Positions 1 through 8,436 of a DNA stretch of 23,021 nucleotides are shown piece by piece (positions within the stretch are counted from its first letter, which is position 1; each line of letters opens with the position of its first letter). The position numbers and the translations under genes were made by a program. The stretch lies in contig JACFNM010000021.1 in assembly GCA_019454915.1 (NCBI GenBank), forward strand, positions 1 through 23,021. Reading direction: 5' to 3'. Under the pieces are notes generated by a model. It was not told the DNA's origin. It did no database searches and saw only the letters and a program-made list of their open reading frames with translations. This DNA is from Chitinophagaceae bacterium (GTDB taxonomy: Bacteria; Bacteroidota; Bacteroidia; Chitinophagales; Chitinophagaceae).

Positions 1-2161
1 ATTCTAAAATATCTTCCTGATCATATTCATCCACCATTTCGTCAATAGCATAGTCCAGGTTCAACTTGGTGCCACTGGCTGCAATGGATTCCATCTCTTC
101 CAACAGGGCGTCTAACCGTAAATCTTTATTTTTCGCAATCGTTTCTAAAGGAATTTTTTTATCCGTCTGCTGAATAATGTACACTTTTAGCCCGCTCTTA
201 TTGACCACACTTTTCATCACAAAATCATCCGGCCGTTCAATGTTGTTTTCTTCTACATACCGTGCAATCAGTTCCACAAACGGCTTGCCATAGCGCAGCG
301 CTTTGCCCTTGCTGATCCCCTGGCACTTCTCTAATTCGGAAGTGTTGGTGGGATAAAGCGTGGCCATATCCTGCAAGGAAGTCTCCAGGAAAATGACAAA
401 CGGAGGAAGTCCCTTTTTCTTAGCTTCTTTCTGCCGGAGTTCTTTGAGCATCTCAAATAAAACTTCGTCCGTAGTCCCTGCCGAAGAAGTATCTTCAACG
501 CCTTCATCGTCATCTGCATTGGCATCTTCATACTGGTTGTTCAGTACAATTTCAAAGGATGCCGGCTTTTTGAGAAATTTATCTCCTTTCGGCGTAAACT
601 TCAGTACTCCGTAATCTTCGATATCTTTTTTCAACAGCCCTTCCAGCAGCATTTGCCGGATTAGCGAACTCCAGTAATGCACCGGTTGGTCATTGCCTAT
701 GGCAAATTCACTCAAAGCGCCGTGACGGTACATATTGATTTGAGGCGTGAGCCTTCCCACCAGGATATTTACCACGTAATCCGTCGGGAACCGTTCGTCT
801 AATTTTTTAACCACCTTCAATACTTTCACGGCCTCATTCTTCGCTTCCACTCTTTCTTTCGGATGCAGACAATTATCACAACTTCCACAATTTTCATCCT
901 CATATTCTTCTCCGAAATAACTCATCAGTACTTTACGTCTGCACACGCCTGTCTCGGCAAAGGCAACGGTTTCGTTGATCAACTGGGCGCCCACTTCGCG
1001 CTCGCTCAGCGGCTTGTCGCGCATAAGATGTTCCAGCTTTGCCACGTCTTTGTGCGAATAGTAAAGAATACACTTCCCCTCTAATCCATCCCTCCCGGCA
1101 CGCCCGGTTTCCTGGTAATAGTTTTCTATTGACTTGGGAATATTATAGTGAATGACAAACCGGATATCCGGCTTATCAATGCCCATACCAAAAGCAATAG
1201 TGGCCACAATCACCTGCACATCCTCCTGCATAAAGAGGTCCTGGCGCTCTGCTCTCAGCTTACTGTCGAATCCGGCGTGATAGGCCACGGCCTTAATACC
1301 GTTTGCCTTTAAAATATCGGCCAGTTCTTCGGTAGTTTTCCGGTTAAGCGTGTATATAATTCCACTCTTCCCCTTCATGTTCACAATAAAGCGGACAATA
1401 CTCTTAATTGTTTGATCCTTACCGACTTTGGGCTGTATTTCGTAGTATAAATTAGCCCTGTTGAAAGAGGATATAAATATTTTGGGATTCTTGAGGTGTA
1501 AATTTTTAATAATATCACTCTGCACTTTAGGAGTGGCGGTAGCGGTAAGGGCAATTACCGGGATGTTTGGGTTGATTTCTTCCATCATTTCCCGGAGACG
1601 GCGATATTCCGGACGGAAATCATGCCCCCACTCCGAAATACAATGCGCTTCGTCCACGGCGAAAAAAGAAACATCCAAATCCCGGAAAAACTCCAGGTTC
1701 TCTTGTTTGGTAAGGGTTTCCGGCGCTACGTATAATAATTTAGTATGCCCGTTCAGCAGGTCATCATGCACTTCCTTGATTTCTCTTTTGTTTAAAGTGG
1801 AGTTGAGGAAGTGAGCTACATTATCCTTACTGCTGTAGCCGCGAACCAGGTCTACCTGGTTTTTCATCAGGGCAATTAACGGAGAAACAATGATGGCGCA
1901 GCCGGGGCTTACGATTGCCGGCAACTGATAACACAGGCTCTTCCCTCCGCCGGTAGGTTTGATGACAAAAGTGTCATTGCCTGCTAAAAGGCTTTCAATG
2001 ATTTCTTCCTGGTTACCTTTAAAGGAATTAAAGCCAAAATATTCTCCAAGACTGGCTTTGAGGTCAATTTTGTTGGATGTTTTTGAAGATTTGCCGCTCC
2101 CCTTGCTTTTCCCATTGGATGATACTGCTTTGGCAGTGGACTTTTTTGTTGCTGTTGGCAT
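1..2161 (-). CDS. recQ: ATP-dependent DNA helicase RecQ (C-terminus cut by window edge)
   Basis: A 3'-5' superfamily 2 DNA helicase that acts in recombination and replication-fork repair. Reading the minus strand from the ATG at 2161 gives 720 codons open to the window edge. Visible motifs: Walker A PTGGGKS (residues 69-75), DEAH box (170-173), motif III-like ALTATAT (204-210), AFGMGIDKPD (323-332) and a QETGRAGRDG arginine-finger region (350-359). A four-cysteine zinc site follows at Cys407, 425, 428 and 431, with the same spacing logic as E. coli RecQ. Next come a winged-helix region and an HRDC-like domain (about 560-650, with GISKGKALRYGKPF). The first 30 residues are a Lys/Ser/Thr-rich unstructured leader. 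The protein is longer than E. coli RecQ (about 610 aa) because of a C-terminal extension, usual for Bacteroidota RecQ as I recall it. It diverges from kdsD. Only the last few residues appear to be missing. Confidence 0.96.
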   Translation of the reverse strand, partial: MPTATKKSTAKAVSSNGKSKGSGKSSKTSNKIDLKASLGEYFGFNSFKGNQEEIIESLLAGNDTFVIKPTGGGKSLCYQLPAIVSPGCAIIVSPLIALMKNQVDLVRGYSSKDNVAHFLNSTLNKREIKEVHDDLLNGHTKLLYVAPETLTKQENLEFFRDLDVSFFAVDEAHCISEWGHDFRPEYRRLREMMEEINPNIPVIALTATATPKVQSDIIKNLHLKNPKIFISSFNRANLYYEIQPKVGKDQTIKSIVRFIVNMKGKSGIIYTLNRKTTEELADILKANGIKAVAYHAGFDSKLRAERQDLFMQEDVQVIVATIAFGMGIDKPDIRFVIHYNIPKSIENYYQETGRAGRDGLEGKCILYYSHKDVAKLEHLMRDKPLSEREVGAQLINETVAFAETGVCRRKVLMSYFGEEYEDENCGSCDNCLHPKERVEAKNEAVKVLKVVKKLDERFPTDYVVNILVGRLTPQINMYRHGALSEFAIGNDQPVHYWSSLIRQMLLEGLLKKDIEDYGVLKFTPKGDKFLKKPASFEIVLNNQYEDANADDDEGVEDTSSAGTTDEVLFEMLKELRQKEAKKKGLPPFVIFLETSLQDMATLYPTNTSELEKCQGISKGKALRYGKPFVELIARYVEENNIERPDDFVMKSVVNKSGLKVYIIQQTDKKIPLETIAKNKDLRLDALLEEMESIAASGTKLNLDYAIDEMVDEYDQEDILE

Positions 2162-2549
2162 GTCTGTCGGTTTTCCTACTCACTCTTCACATGACTGTAT
2201 AGTTCATGTAATATAAAAAAAGTGAGCGAAGTTACTACTTTAACTACTATAATGAAAGTTAATATCTCTTTCAGATAGTATTGAAAGGATGATGAACAAT
2301 TGGCTATAAGATAGGAAGAATACCCCATAAAAAAAAATTTAATGCCGATACCGGGTTTCTGGCAACCTTATCCGAATTCATTGACTGAAGAACTGCAAGA
2401 CGTCAATACCGGGCCTCTATTAACCGCCCGAAAAGGAAATTCTTACGAAATGATTAGCCTTGCATATCTTTTGTTTTGGTTGAAGCCCTGAGGTGGAAAC
2501 TCCTGTTTTGTTAAGCAATCTTTTTGAATTAGGTTTGCGAATATTTGAG
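2162..2549. other. recQ-kdsD divergent intergenic region
   Basis: 388 bp between divergent start codons. It holds an inverted repeat, ACATGA-9 nt-TCATGT, at 2189-2209 close to the recQ start, and A-rich runs near 2214 and 2328. A 49-residue plus-strand reading frame (2342-2491) is listed in the findings as doubtful. No perfect TAnnTTTG element was found. The nearest is TATCTTTTG at about 2465, one base too long, about 80 bp before the kdsD start. No RNA gene was recognised. Confidence 0.5.
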
Positions 2550-3512
2550 ATGAATACTTCTGATATTCAGTCTATTGCCAGACAAACGCTTCTGCAGGAA
2601 GCGGAAGCAGTGAAGCACCTGGCCACCTTTATTGACGACCGGTTTGAGGAAGGGGTAAGAATTCTTTCCGGGTGCCGGGGAAAGGTGGTGATCAGCGGTA
2701 TAGGAAAGAGCGCACTCATCGCTCAGAAGATAGTAGCCACTTTTAATTCCACGGGTACTCCGGCGGCATTTTTACACGCAGCAGAAGCCATCCATGGCGA
2801 CCTGGGTATGGTGCAACCGGATGACATCGTTATCATCATCAGCAAGAGCGGAGAAAGCCCCGAGATAAAATTACTTATACCACTGATAAAGAATTTTGGT
2901 AACCCGTTAATCGGTATGACCGGGAATACAGACTCCTGGCTCGCAGCGAAAAGCGACTGGATTTTAAATACAACGGTTAAAGAGGAAGCCGACCCCCATA
3001 ATTTGGCTCCCACTACCAGCACCATGGCTCAGATGGCTATGGGGGATGCCCTGGCGGTTTGCCTTATGGCGCTCCATGGATTTACCAGCGATAACTTTGC
3101 AAAATTTCATCCCGGAGGGATATTGGGTAAAAGATTATATTTGAGAGTAAGTGATTTATATGTGAAAGATCTTCGTCCGGCCGTGAGACTTAGTAGTAGT
3201 TTGAAAGAGGTAATAGTGGCGATCACCCAAAACAGGATGGGGGCTACCGCCGTGATGGAAGAAGAGCATATTGCCGGTGTTATTACGGATGGTGATTTAC
3301 GAAGAATGTTGCAGAAGAGTGAAGATTTATCACGTATTACTGCTGCCGACATTATGAGCAGGAGCCCGAAGTGTATTGAAGAGGAAGCGTTGGCTGTATC
3401 TGCGCTGGAATTAATGCGGAAGAATAATATCAGTCAACTGCTGGTAACCGGTAATGATAATTACCGGGGGGTACTTCATTTACATGATTTGATGCGTGAG
3501 GGTATTATTTAA
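2550..3512 (+). CDS. kdsD: arabinose-5-phosphate isomerase, KdsD/KpsF/GutQ family
   Basis: Converts D-ribulose-5-phosphate to D-arabinose-5-phosphate, the first committed step of Kdo synthesis for lipopolysaccharide; cytoplasmic. The 320-residue protein has an N-terminal SIS (sugar isomerase) domain with GIGKS (about 50-54), the phosphate-binding SKSGES (about 98-103), a HNLAPTTST segment and HPGGILGKR (about 187-195). Two CBS domains follow (about 205-320), with ITDGDLRR in the first. I prefer the ATG at 2550 over the in-frame one at 2493: it gives the family's usual start and length (E. coli KdsD has 328 residues), while the 19 extra residues upstream look unlike the family. The downstream guanylyltransferase starts 49 bp after the stop, so the two are probably co-transcribed. 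Family assignment is firm. Whether the enzyme serves Kdo or a capsule pathway cannot be told from sequence. Confidence 0.93.
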   Translation: MNTSDIQSIARQTLLQEAEAVKHLATFIDDRFEEGVRILSGCRGKVVISGIGKSALIAQKIVATFNSTGTPAAFLHAAEAIHGDLGMVQPDDIVIIISKSGESPEIKLLIPLIKNFGNPLIGMTGNTDSWLAAKSDWILNTTVKEEADPHNLAPTTSTMAQMAMGDALAVCLMALHGFTSDNFAKFHPGGILGKRLYLRVSDLYVKDLRPAVRLSSSLKEVIVAITQNRMGATAVMEEEHIAGVITDGDLRRMLQKSEDLSRITAADIMSRSPKCIEEEALAVSALELMRKNNISQLLVTGNDNYRGVLHLHDLMREGII

Positions 3513-3561
3513 ATATTTTGTTCAATAGTTGTAATGATCATTTTAATCAGAGGACTCAGGA

Positions 3562-4644
3562 ATGAATAAAGATTTTTACGTAGCTATTATGGCCGGGGGC
3601 ATCGGGAGCCGTTTTTGGCCTATGAGCCGGACCGCTTTTCCCAAACAGTTTCTTGATATCCTTAACAGGGGGAAAACACTTATTCAGGAAACCTTTGATC
3701 GTTTTGCTGATTTTATTCCAAGAGAGAATATTTTCATCATTACATCGGAAGAATATGTGCCTCTTGTAAAGGAACAACTACCGGAAGCGCTTACGGAAAA
3801 TATTCTTGGGGAACCGTCCCGTAAGAATACGGCGCCGTGTATCGCCTATATTTCCTATAAACTAAAAAGCATCAATCCCGAAGGCCGGTTAATCTGTGCG
3901 CCTTCGGATCATTTGGTTACGGAACAAATAGCCTTTAAGAAAGTGTGCTATGAAGCCTTAAACTTTGTGAGAGAAAACAACGCACTCCTTACGTTAGGCA
4001 TAAAGCCTACCCATCCCAATACCGGTTATGGCTATATTCAGTTCGAGCAGTATGAAGTGAGTGATAATGTGTACAAGGTGAAGACGTTTACGGAAAAGCC
4101 CAGTCTGGAAATTGCGAAGACGTTTTTCGCCAGTGGGGAGTTCCTGTGGAATGCGGGTATCTTTGTCTGGAAGGTGAAAAACATAGTGCAGGCTTTTGAG
4201 AAATACCTGCCCGAACTCCACGAACTTTTTGCAGCCGAAGAGGCCTTTTTTAATACGCCTTCTGAAAAAGAAGCCATCGGCAGAATTTATCCCCAGTGTA
4301 CCAATATATCTATTGATTATGGCATCATGGAAAAAGCAGATAACGTGTACCTGATCCCCTCCAGCTTTGGATGGAGCGACCTGGGTACCTGGAATTCCGC
4401 TTACGAAAATATGAACAAGGATGAGAACGGCAATGCCGCTTCCGCCACTCATTTGATGCTGTTCGAAGCTTCGGGGAATATGATTAAAGTTCCGAAAGAA
4501 AAGCTGTTGTTATTGCAGGGGCTCGAAAACTTTATTATCATTGATACCGAAGATGTTCTGCTGATTTGCGACCGGAATAAAGAGCAGGAAATCAAGGAAT
4601 ATGTTTCCCAGATAAAAATTGCTAAAGGGGATAAATATCTTTAA
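3562..4644 (+). CDS. mannose-1-phosphate guanylyltransferase
   Basis: Makes GDP-mannose from mannose-1-phosphate and GTP, feeding cell-surface glycan (and possibly GDP-fucose or GDP-rhamnose) synthesis. The 360-residue protein has the nucleotidyltransferase signature AGGIGSRFWPMSR (11-23) followed by PKQF (27-30). It also has the sugar-binding FTEKP stretch and FLWNAGIFVW near the middle, then DYGIMEKA and SSFGWSDLGTW, all diagnostic of the ManC/GMP family. It is the short, transferase-only form: the cupin isomerase domain that makes bifunctional ManC about 470 residues is absent. A purine-rich stretch (AGAGGACTCAGGA) lies just before the ATG. It lies 49 bp downstream of kdsD on the same strand, consistent with a two-gene envelope-sugar operon. 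The gene ends convergently with the FAD oxidoreductase. Confidence 0.93.
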   Translation: MNKDFYVAIMAGGIGSRFWPMSRTAFPKQFLDILNRGKTLIQETFDRFADFIPRENIFIITSEEYVPLVKEQLPEALTENILGEPSRKNTAPCIAYISYKLKSINPEGRLICAPSDHLVTEQIAFKKVCYEALNFVRENNALLTLGIKPTHPNTGYGYIQFEQYEVSDNVYKVKTFTEKPSLEIAKTFFASGEFLWNAGIFVWKVKNIVQAFEKYLPELHELFAAEEAFFNTPSEKEAIGRIYPQCTNISIDYGIMEKADNVYLIPSSFGWSDLGTWNSAYENMNKDENGNAASATHLMLFEASGNMIKVPKEKLLLLQGLENFIIIDTEDVLLICDRNKEQEIKEYVSQIKIAKGDKYL

Positions 4645-4658
4645 CCAGGAATGGCGCT

Positions 4659-4672
4659 CCTTATGGCTAAGG
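4659..4672 (+). terminator. weak hairpin after the guanylyltransferase gene
   Basis: CCTTA-TGGC-TAAGG forms a 5-bp stem with a 4-nt loop, followed by TTGTTG. It lies in the 58-bp convergent gap. The stem is short and the U-tract poor, so a terminator role is only possible. Confidence 0.3.
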
Positions 4673-4702
4673 TTGTTGAAAGCGGAAATAGGAATCCTGT
4701 TA

Positions 4703-5761
4703 TCAGCTTAGCAATCGTTCCAGCCGGATATTATTTTTGATGGGTGTAGATTGCGGGTGATCAAGTCGCTGTAATAATTCTAACGATAATGCAGGCCCCC
4801 AGAGAAATCCCTTGGTTCCCAGTCCGTTTAAGATAGCCACCATTGGCCAAAGCGGGTGTGTGCCAACAACAAAAAACTGTCCGGCTGTGGTAGGCCGCTG
4901 CCCCACAAGATGATCTTCCACTTTAAAGGGTATCGTAAGCCATTGCCGGAGAGCGCTTTCCGTTTGTCTACGCCAGACTTCGTCCGGTAACAAATTATCG
5001 AATTGCCATTGGTGATTTCCTCCGCACCAGAACAGGTCTTTTTCTATAGGCACAAGCCGTACGTTCCCTTGGTATATGTATTGAGTGGATAATCCCGGTA
5101 TGGAAATCAGCAAGGCATCGCCCCGGTTTTGATTAAAGGGAATCTTGTGAAAAAGAGGATTATGAATGGCTTCCGCTCCTTCACAAAAAATGATCTTTTC
5201 GGCTTGTATCGTTTCATAATACACCCCGTTCTCTTCTATCTTACAAGCGTGTATATCAAAATATTTTTCAATAAGCAATCCTTTGTCTTTAAGGAACCCT
5301 GCCCAGGATGACAGTAATACTGAAGCGTGTATTTTATAAACGGGACTGACGTTCGCAATGTCCGTCACATCCTTGAAATACCGCTTCACCACGATGTGTT
5401 CTGTCGCGTCTGCCGGACGTATGTATTGCGGACATGCCGTCAGTTGCTTTTCAAACAATTGCTTTTTTGCCTCTTCCTGATGAAAAACCAGTAAAGGCAT
5501 GGTTTCTACCAGTGGGATATTCAATGTTTCTTCCAGCCCTTTATAGGATGCCAAAGCGTGTGAGATATAATAATCATAGTCGTTGACAAGGCTCCACTTA
5601 TTTACGTTTACGGGGTTGAGTACAGCGCCCGCCACAGTGCTTGCTTTACGCGCCCGCCTCTCTTGATCTATCATCACAAAAGAAATGCCCTGCCTCCAGC
5701 AATGATAGCTGAATAGGGTACCGGCTATGCCCTGCCCGACAATTATATATTGCACCTGCAT
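4703..5761 (-). CDS. FAD-dependent oxidoreductase (DAO family)
   Basis: A flavoprotein of the D-amino-acid-oxidase/glycine-oxidase fold; the substrate cannot be told. From the ATG at 5761 it has 352 residues. The N-terminal Rossmann motif GQGIAG (9-14) sits in a strand-turn-helix, followed by a glutamine/glutamate-rich VMIDQE segment where FAD ribose is usually bound. The C-terminal NGLGTKGFLWGP resembles the second FAD-contact motif of the DAO family. A longer in-frame start at 5833 would overlap uvrD by 62 bp and add residues before the Rossmann strand, so I reject it. The start lies 10 bp after the uvrD stop, indicating co-transcription with the helicase. No catalytic motif identifies a known member. 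Residual alternatives are an MnmC-like or ThiO-like oxidase, but neither is supported by a partner domain or neighbour. Confidence 0.85.
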   Translation of the reverse strand: MQVQYIIVGQGIAGTLFSYHCWRQGISFVMIDQERRARKASTVAGAVLNPVNVNKWSLVNDYDYYISHALASYKGLEETLNIPLVETMPLLVFHQEEAKKQLFEKQLTACPQYIRPADATEHIVVKRYFKDVTDIANVSPVYKIHASVLLSSWAGFLKDKGLLIEKYFDIHACKIEENGVYYETIQAEKIIFCEGAEAIHNPLFHKIPFNQNRGDALLISIPGLSTQYIYQGNVRLVPIEKDLFWCGGNHQWQFDNLLPDEVWRRQTESALRQWLTIPFKVEDHLVGQRPTTAGQFFVVGTHPLWPMVAILNGLGTKGFLWGPALSLELLQRLDHPQSTPIKNNIRLERLLS

Positions 5762-5771
5762 ATAAAAACAC

Positions 5772-8240
5772 TCAGGAGATGATACGGAGTTTGGCGTAAT
5801 TAAGCATAATCTTTTTCTCACCGTTGGTATCAAATTTCACCAGCGCAATCGGGTTCTTACTACTTCCTTCAACGTTGATCACTTCTCCGAATCCGAACTT
5901 TTGATGTTCTACTTTCTGTCCGGCCTGTAAGTTAGAAGTATCACTGGGCAAAAAATCCGCCGAAGGCTGGTGCTCTATTAGCTTTTGCTGGGGAGAAGCT
6001 CCTATATAAGAAGGAGTGGCCGCTTTCTTTCTGCCGGGTGGAGGTCCGTATCGTCGTTCTGCCTGCAATGCCTCCGATCGGGAAGATCTACGAAAAGCGC
6101 CCCCGTTCATCCGCTCAAAAGCCGAGGGTCTTTGTTCGTGACGGAAACTGCTGCCTGAATAGCTTTTGTTTAGGAGTTCTTCGGGAATTTCATTGATAAA
6201 CCGGCTGGGTTCATTTTGGACGAGGCTGCCGAATTTATATCTTGAATTGGCAAACGTAATCCACAAGTTTTGCTTGGCCCTGGTCACCACTACATAGAAC
6301 AAACGCCGCTCTTCTTCCAGTTCTTCCCTTGAGTTGATACTCATGGCATTCGGAAACAACGATTCTTCCAATCCTACGGCAAAAACGCAACTGAACTCTA
6401 AGCCCTTGGCAGCGTGGATGGTCATCATTTTAACGGTATCCGCATCTGCATTTTTGTTATCCGCATCCGTTAACAGGCTGATTTGCTGCAGATAAGCGCC
6501 AAGCGTTTTATCCTCATTACTTACTGGTTCGGCTCCCAGTTCGGTTGTGGGGATATCTTCACGATTATCTGTATTTACATCAGTTGCCTCTTCCGAAGCT
6601 TCTTCTGTTTCCGTTGCTTCCTCACTTAGCTCCGGGGTGACCGATGAATTATTTGAAGTAGTATCTACCCACTCCCTGATGGAGTTCAGCAGTTCCTGTA
6701 TGTTTTCATAGCGGGCTACTCCTTCTGTACTCTTATCGTTGAACAGCTCTCTTACAAAATTGGTTTGTTTGCCCACATGCACGGCTACGTCGTGGGCATT
6801 CTTATGCTGCAACATACTTGAAAAGCTCTTGATCATCAACACAAACTGCTCAATCGCCTCCAGGATATTCCCGCGATAGCCGAACTCCTTTGCGCGTTCC
6901 AGCACTTCCCACAGCGTGATATTATTTTCATTGGCAGCAAGCACCGCCCTGTCTAAAGACGTCTTTCCGATTCCCCTGGCGGGATAGTTGATGATTCGTT
7001 TCAGCGCTTCTTCATCCCTCGGATTTACCAGCAACCGCAGATAGGCAATATAATCCTTAATTTCTTTTCTCTGGTAGAAGCTGATACCCCCATAGATAGT
7101 ATAGGCGATACCCATGCGCCGTAAGGCTTCCTCAAAAGACCGGCTCTGGGCGTTGGTCCGGTACAGAATAGCAAAGTCTTTATTTTGAAAATGGTTGCGC
7201 AACTTTTGCTCCTGTACGGTATCCGCCACAAATTTCCCTTCATCATTATCCGACATGGTGCGCACCAGTCTAATCTTTTCTCCTGTCATATTTTCCGTAA
7301 ACAGGGTCTTTTCAATTTGTCCTTTGTTATTGCTGATGATCTCATTGGCAACATTCAATATGTTTTGAGTACTCCGGTAATTCTGTTCCAGTTTTACCAC
7401 CTTCACGTCGTCGTAGTCTTTCTGAAACTGTAAGATGTTTTGAATAGTGGCGCCCCGGAAACTATAGATACTCTGAGCATCATCACCCACCACGCAAACA
7501 TTTTCGTGCATGGCGCCCAAAAGTTTGATGATTTCGTACTGGGCCGGGTTCGTATCCTGGTATTCATCAATCAGGATATACCTGAACTTCCGCTGGTATT
7601 TGCTTAATGCTTCGGGGAAGTGTTTCAGCAATTCATACATTTTTACCAGCAGGTCGTCAAAGTCCATCGCACCGTTTCGGAAGCAGCGATTTGTATAGGC
7701 TTTGAAGATTTTGGCGATTGCCGGGCGGTTGCTTCGCATATCCTCCTGCTGGATAGCATAATCATTGGCATATTCCTCAGCGGTGACCAATGCGTTTTTG
7801 GCGCTCGATATGCGGTTATACACCGTTGAAGGCTTGTAATGCTTATCGTCGAGGTTCATTTCGTTTACTATCGCCTTGATGACGTTTTTCGCGTCATCCG
7901 TATCATATATGGTGAAGTTGGACGGATACCCCAGCCTTAGCGCTTCACCCCTCAGTATCCGGGCAAATACACTATGAAAAGTACCTATATATAAATTTCG
8001 TGCCTCTTTATTTTCCAGTATATGCTCAATTCTCTCCTTCATTTCCTTCGCTGCCTTGTTGGTGAAGGTGAGCGCCAGGATGTTGAATGCATCTACTCCG
8101 TTTGCCATCAGATGAGCGATGCGGGTCGTTAGCACCTTGGTTTTGCCACTGCCGGCTCCTGCGATGATCATCAGGGGTCCATCTATGTGGAGTACGGCTT
8201 CTTTTTGTCTTTCATTCAAACCTTTTAAGTATTCCTGCAT
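5772..8240 (-). CDS. ATP-dependent DNA helicase UvrD/PcrA
   Basis: Superfamily 1A 3'-5' helicase for nucleotide-excision and mismatch repair and for removal of proteins from DNA. The 822 residues carry all helicase motifs in order: Walker A AGAGSGKT (27-34), motif Ia LTFTNKAAKEM (57-67), GTFHSVFARIL (86-96), Walker B IDEYQD (224-229), VVGDDAQSIYSFRGA (250-264), QNYRST (286-291), YRTNAQSR (360-367), TIHAAKGLE (607-615) and the final VVTRAKQ (651-657). A tudor-like C-terminal domain (about 772-822, GQKVEHQKFGFGEV) matches PcrA. Residues 528-577 form an acidic Thr/Glu/Asn-rich linker in the 2B region, probably disordered. The protein is longer than E. coli UvrD (720 aa), partly because of this linker and a basic Ser/Arg/Pro stretch at about 690-760. 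It is followed at 10 bp by the FAD oxidoreductase gene. Confidence 0.97.
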   Translation of the reverse strand: MQEYLKGLNERQKEAVLHIDGPLMIIAGAGSGKTKVLTTRIAHLMANGVDAFNILALTFTNKAAKEMKERIEHILENKEARNLYIGTFHSVFARILRGEALRLGYPSNFTIYDTDDAKNVIKAIVNEMNLDDKHYKPSTVYNRISSAKNALVTAEEYANDYAIQQEDMRSNRPAIAKIFKAYTNRCFRNGAMDFDDLLVKMYELLKHFPEALSKYQRKFRYILIDEYQDTNPAQYEIIKLLGAMHENVCVVGDDAQSIYSFRGATIQNILQFQKDYDDVKVVKLEQNYRSTQNILNVANEIISNNKGQIEKTLFTENMTGEKIRLVRTMSDNDEGKFVADTVQEQKLRNHFQNKDFAILYRTNAQSRSFEEALRRMGIAYTIYGGISFYQRKEIKDYIAYLRLLVNPRDEEALKRIINYPARGIGKTSLDRAVLAANENNITLWEVLERAKEFGYRGNILEAIEQFVLMIKSFSSMLQHKNAHDVAVHVGKQTNFVRELFNDKSTEGVARYENIQELLNSIREWVDTTSNNSSVTPELSEEATETEEASEEATDVNTDNREDIPTTELGAEPVSNEDKTLGAYLQQISLLTDADNKNADADTVKMMTIHAAKGLEFSCVFAVGLEESLFPNAMSINSREELEEERRLFYVVVTRAKQNLWITFANSRYKFGSLVQNEPSRFINEIPEELLNKSYSGSSFRHEQRPSAFERMNGGAFRRSSRSEALQAERRYGPPPGRKKAATPSYIGASPQQKLIEHQPSADFLPSDTSNLQAGQKVEHQKFGFGEVINVEGSSKNPIALVKFDTNGEKKIMLNYAKLRIIS

Positions 8241-8286
8241 GACCGCAAGTTAAGAAAAGGATGAGAGCCGGAAAACTTTCGGGAAT

Positions 8287-8421
8287 TCAAAAGAAATACA
8301 CATTATAAAAATTCCAGAAAAGGGAAACATATCCCCACTTCTCGTTGTAATTTTGCACATCCTTCAGGTTTTCGATAGCCGATTCCATCTTCGGAAGGTT
8401 TCTCAGCCCTTGCTTTGCCAT
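8287..8421 (-). CDS. candidate small protein, 44 residues, upstream of uvrD
   Basis: Unrecognised. The minus strand reads ATG at 8421 to TGA at 8287, 46 bp upstream of the uvrD start. The product begins MAKQGLRNLPKMESAIENLK and ends WNFYNVYFF: a predicted amphipathic N-terminal helix, then an aromatic tail with two tryptophans. Most of the first 30 codons start with a purine, as in real genes, and an in-frame TAA stands 9 nt before the ATG. Against it, the start lies only 15 bp from the divergent mqo start, so its promoter would sit inside mqo and the likely mqo promoter sits inside this frame. No Shine-Dalgarno is visible, but that is common in Bacteroidota. It could be a real small protein, the remnant of a longer gene, or chance. 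Confidence 0.35.
   Translation of the reverse strand: MAKQGLRNLPKMESAIENLKDVQNYNEKWGYVSLFWNFYNVYFF
8348..8355 (+). promoter_or_regulatory. candidate -7 promoter element for mqo
   Basis: TAATTTTG matches the Bacteroidota -7 consensus TAnnTTTG exactly, 81 bp upstream of the mqo ATG. No TTTG or TTG stands at the expected -33 position (around 8325), so support is partial. Confidence 0.4.
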
Positions 8422-8436
8422 TAAAGTGAATTAATT

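Noticed and set aside
2493..2549. Upstream in-frame ATG for kdsD, adding 19 residues
   Set aside because: The extra residues do not resemble the family N-terminus, and the ATG at 2550 gives the standard length.
3994..4452. 152-residue antisense frame inside the guanylyltransferase gene
   Set aside because: It is long but opposite a strongly conserved coding sequence, with no recognisable domain and cysteine/glycine-rich shadow-like composition.
5762..5833. Upstream start for the FAD oxidoreductase, overlapping uvrD
   Set aside because: It would overlap the end of uvrD. The ATG at 5761 places the Rossmann strand right at the N-terminus, as expected for the fold.
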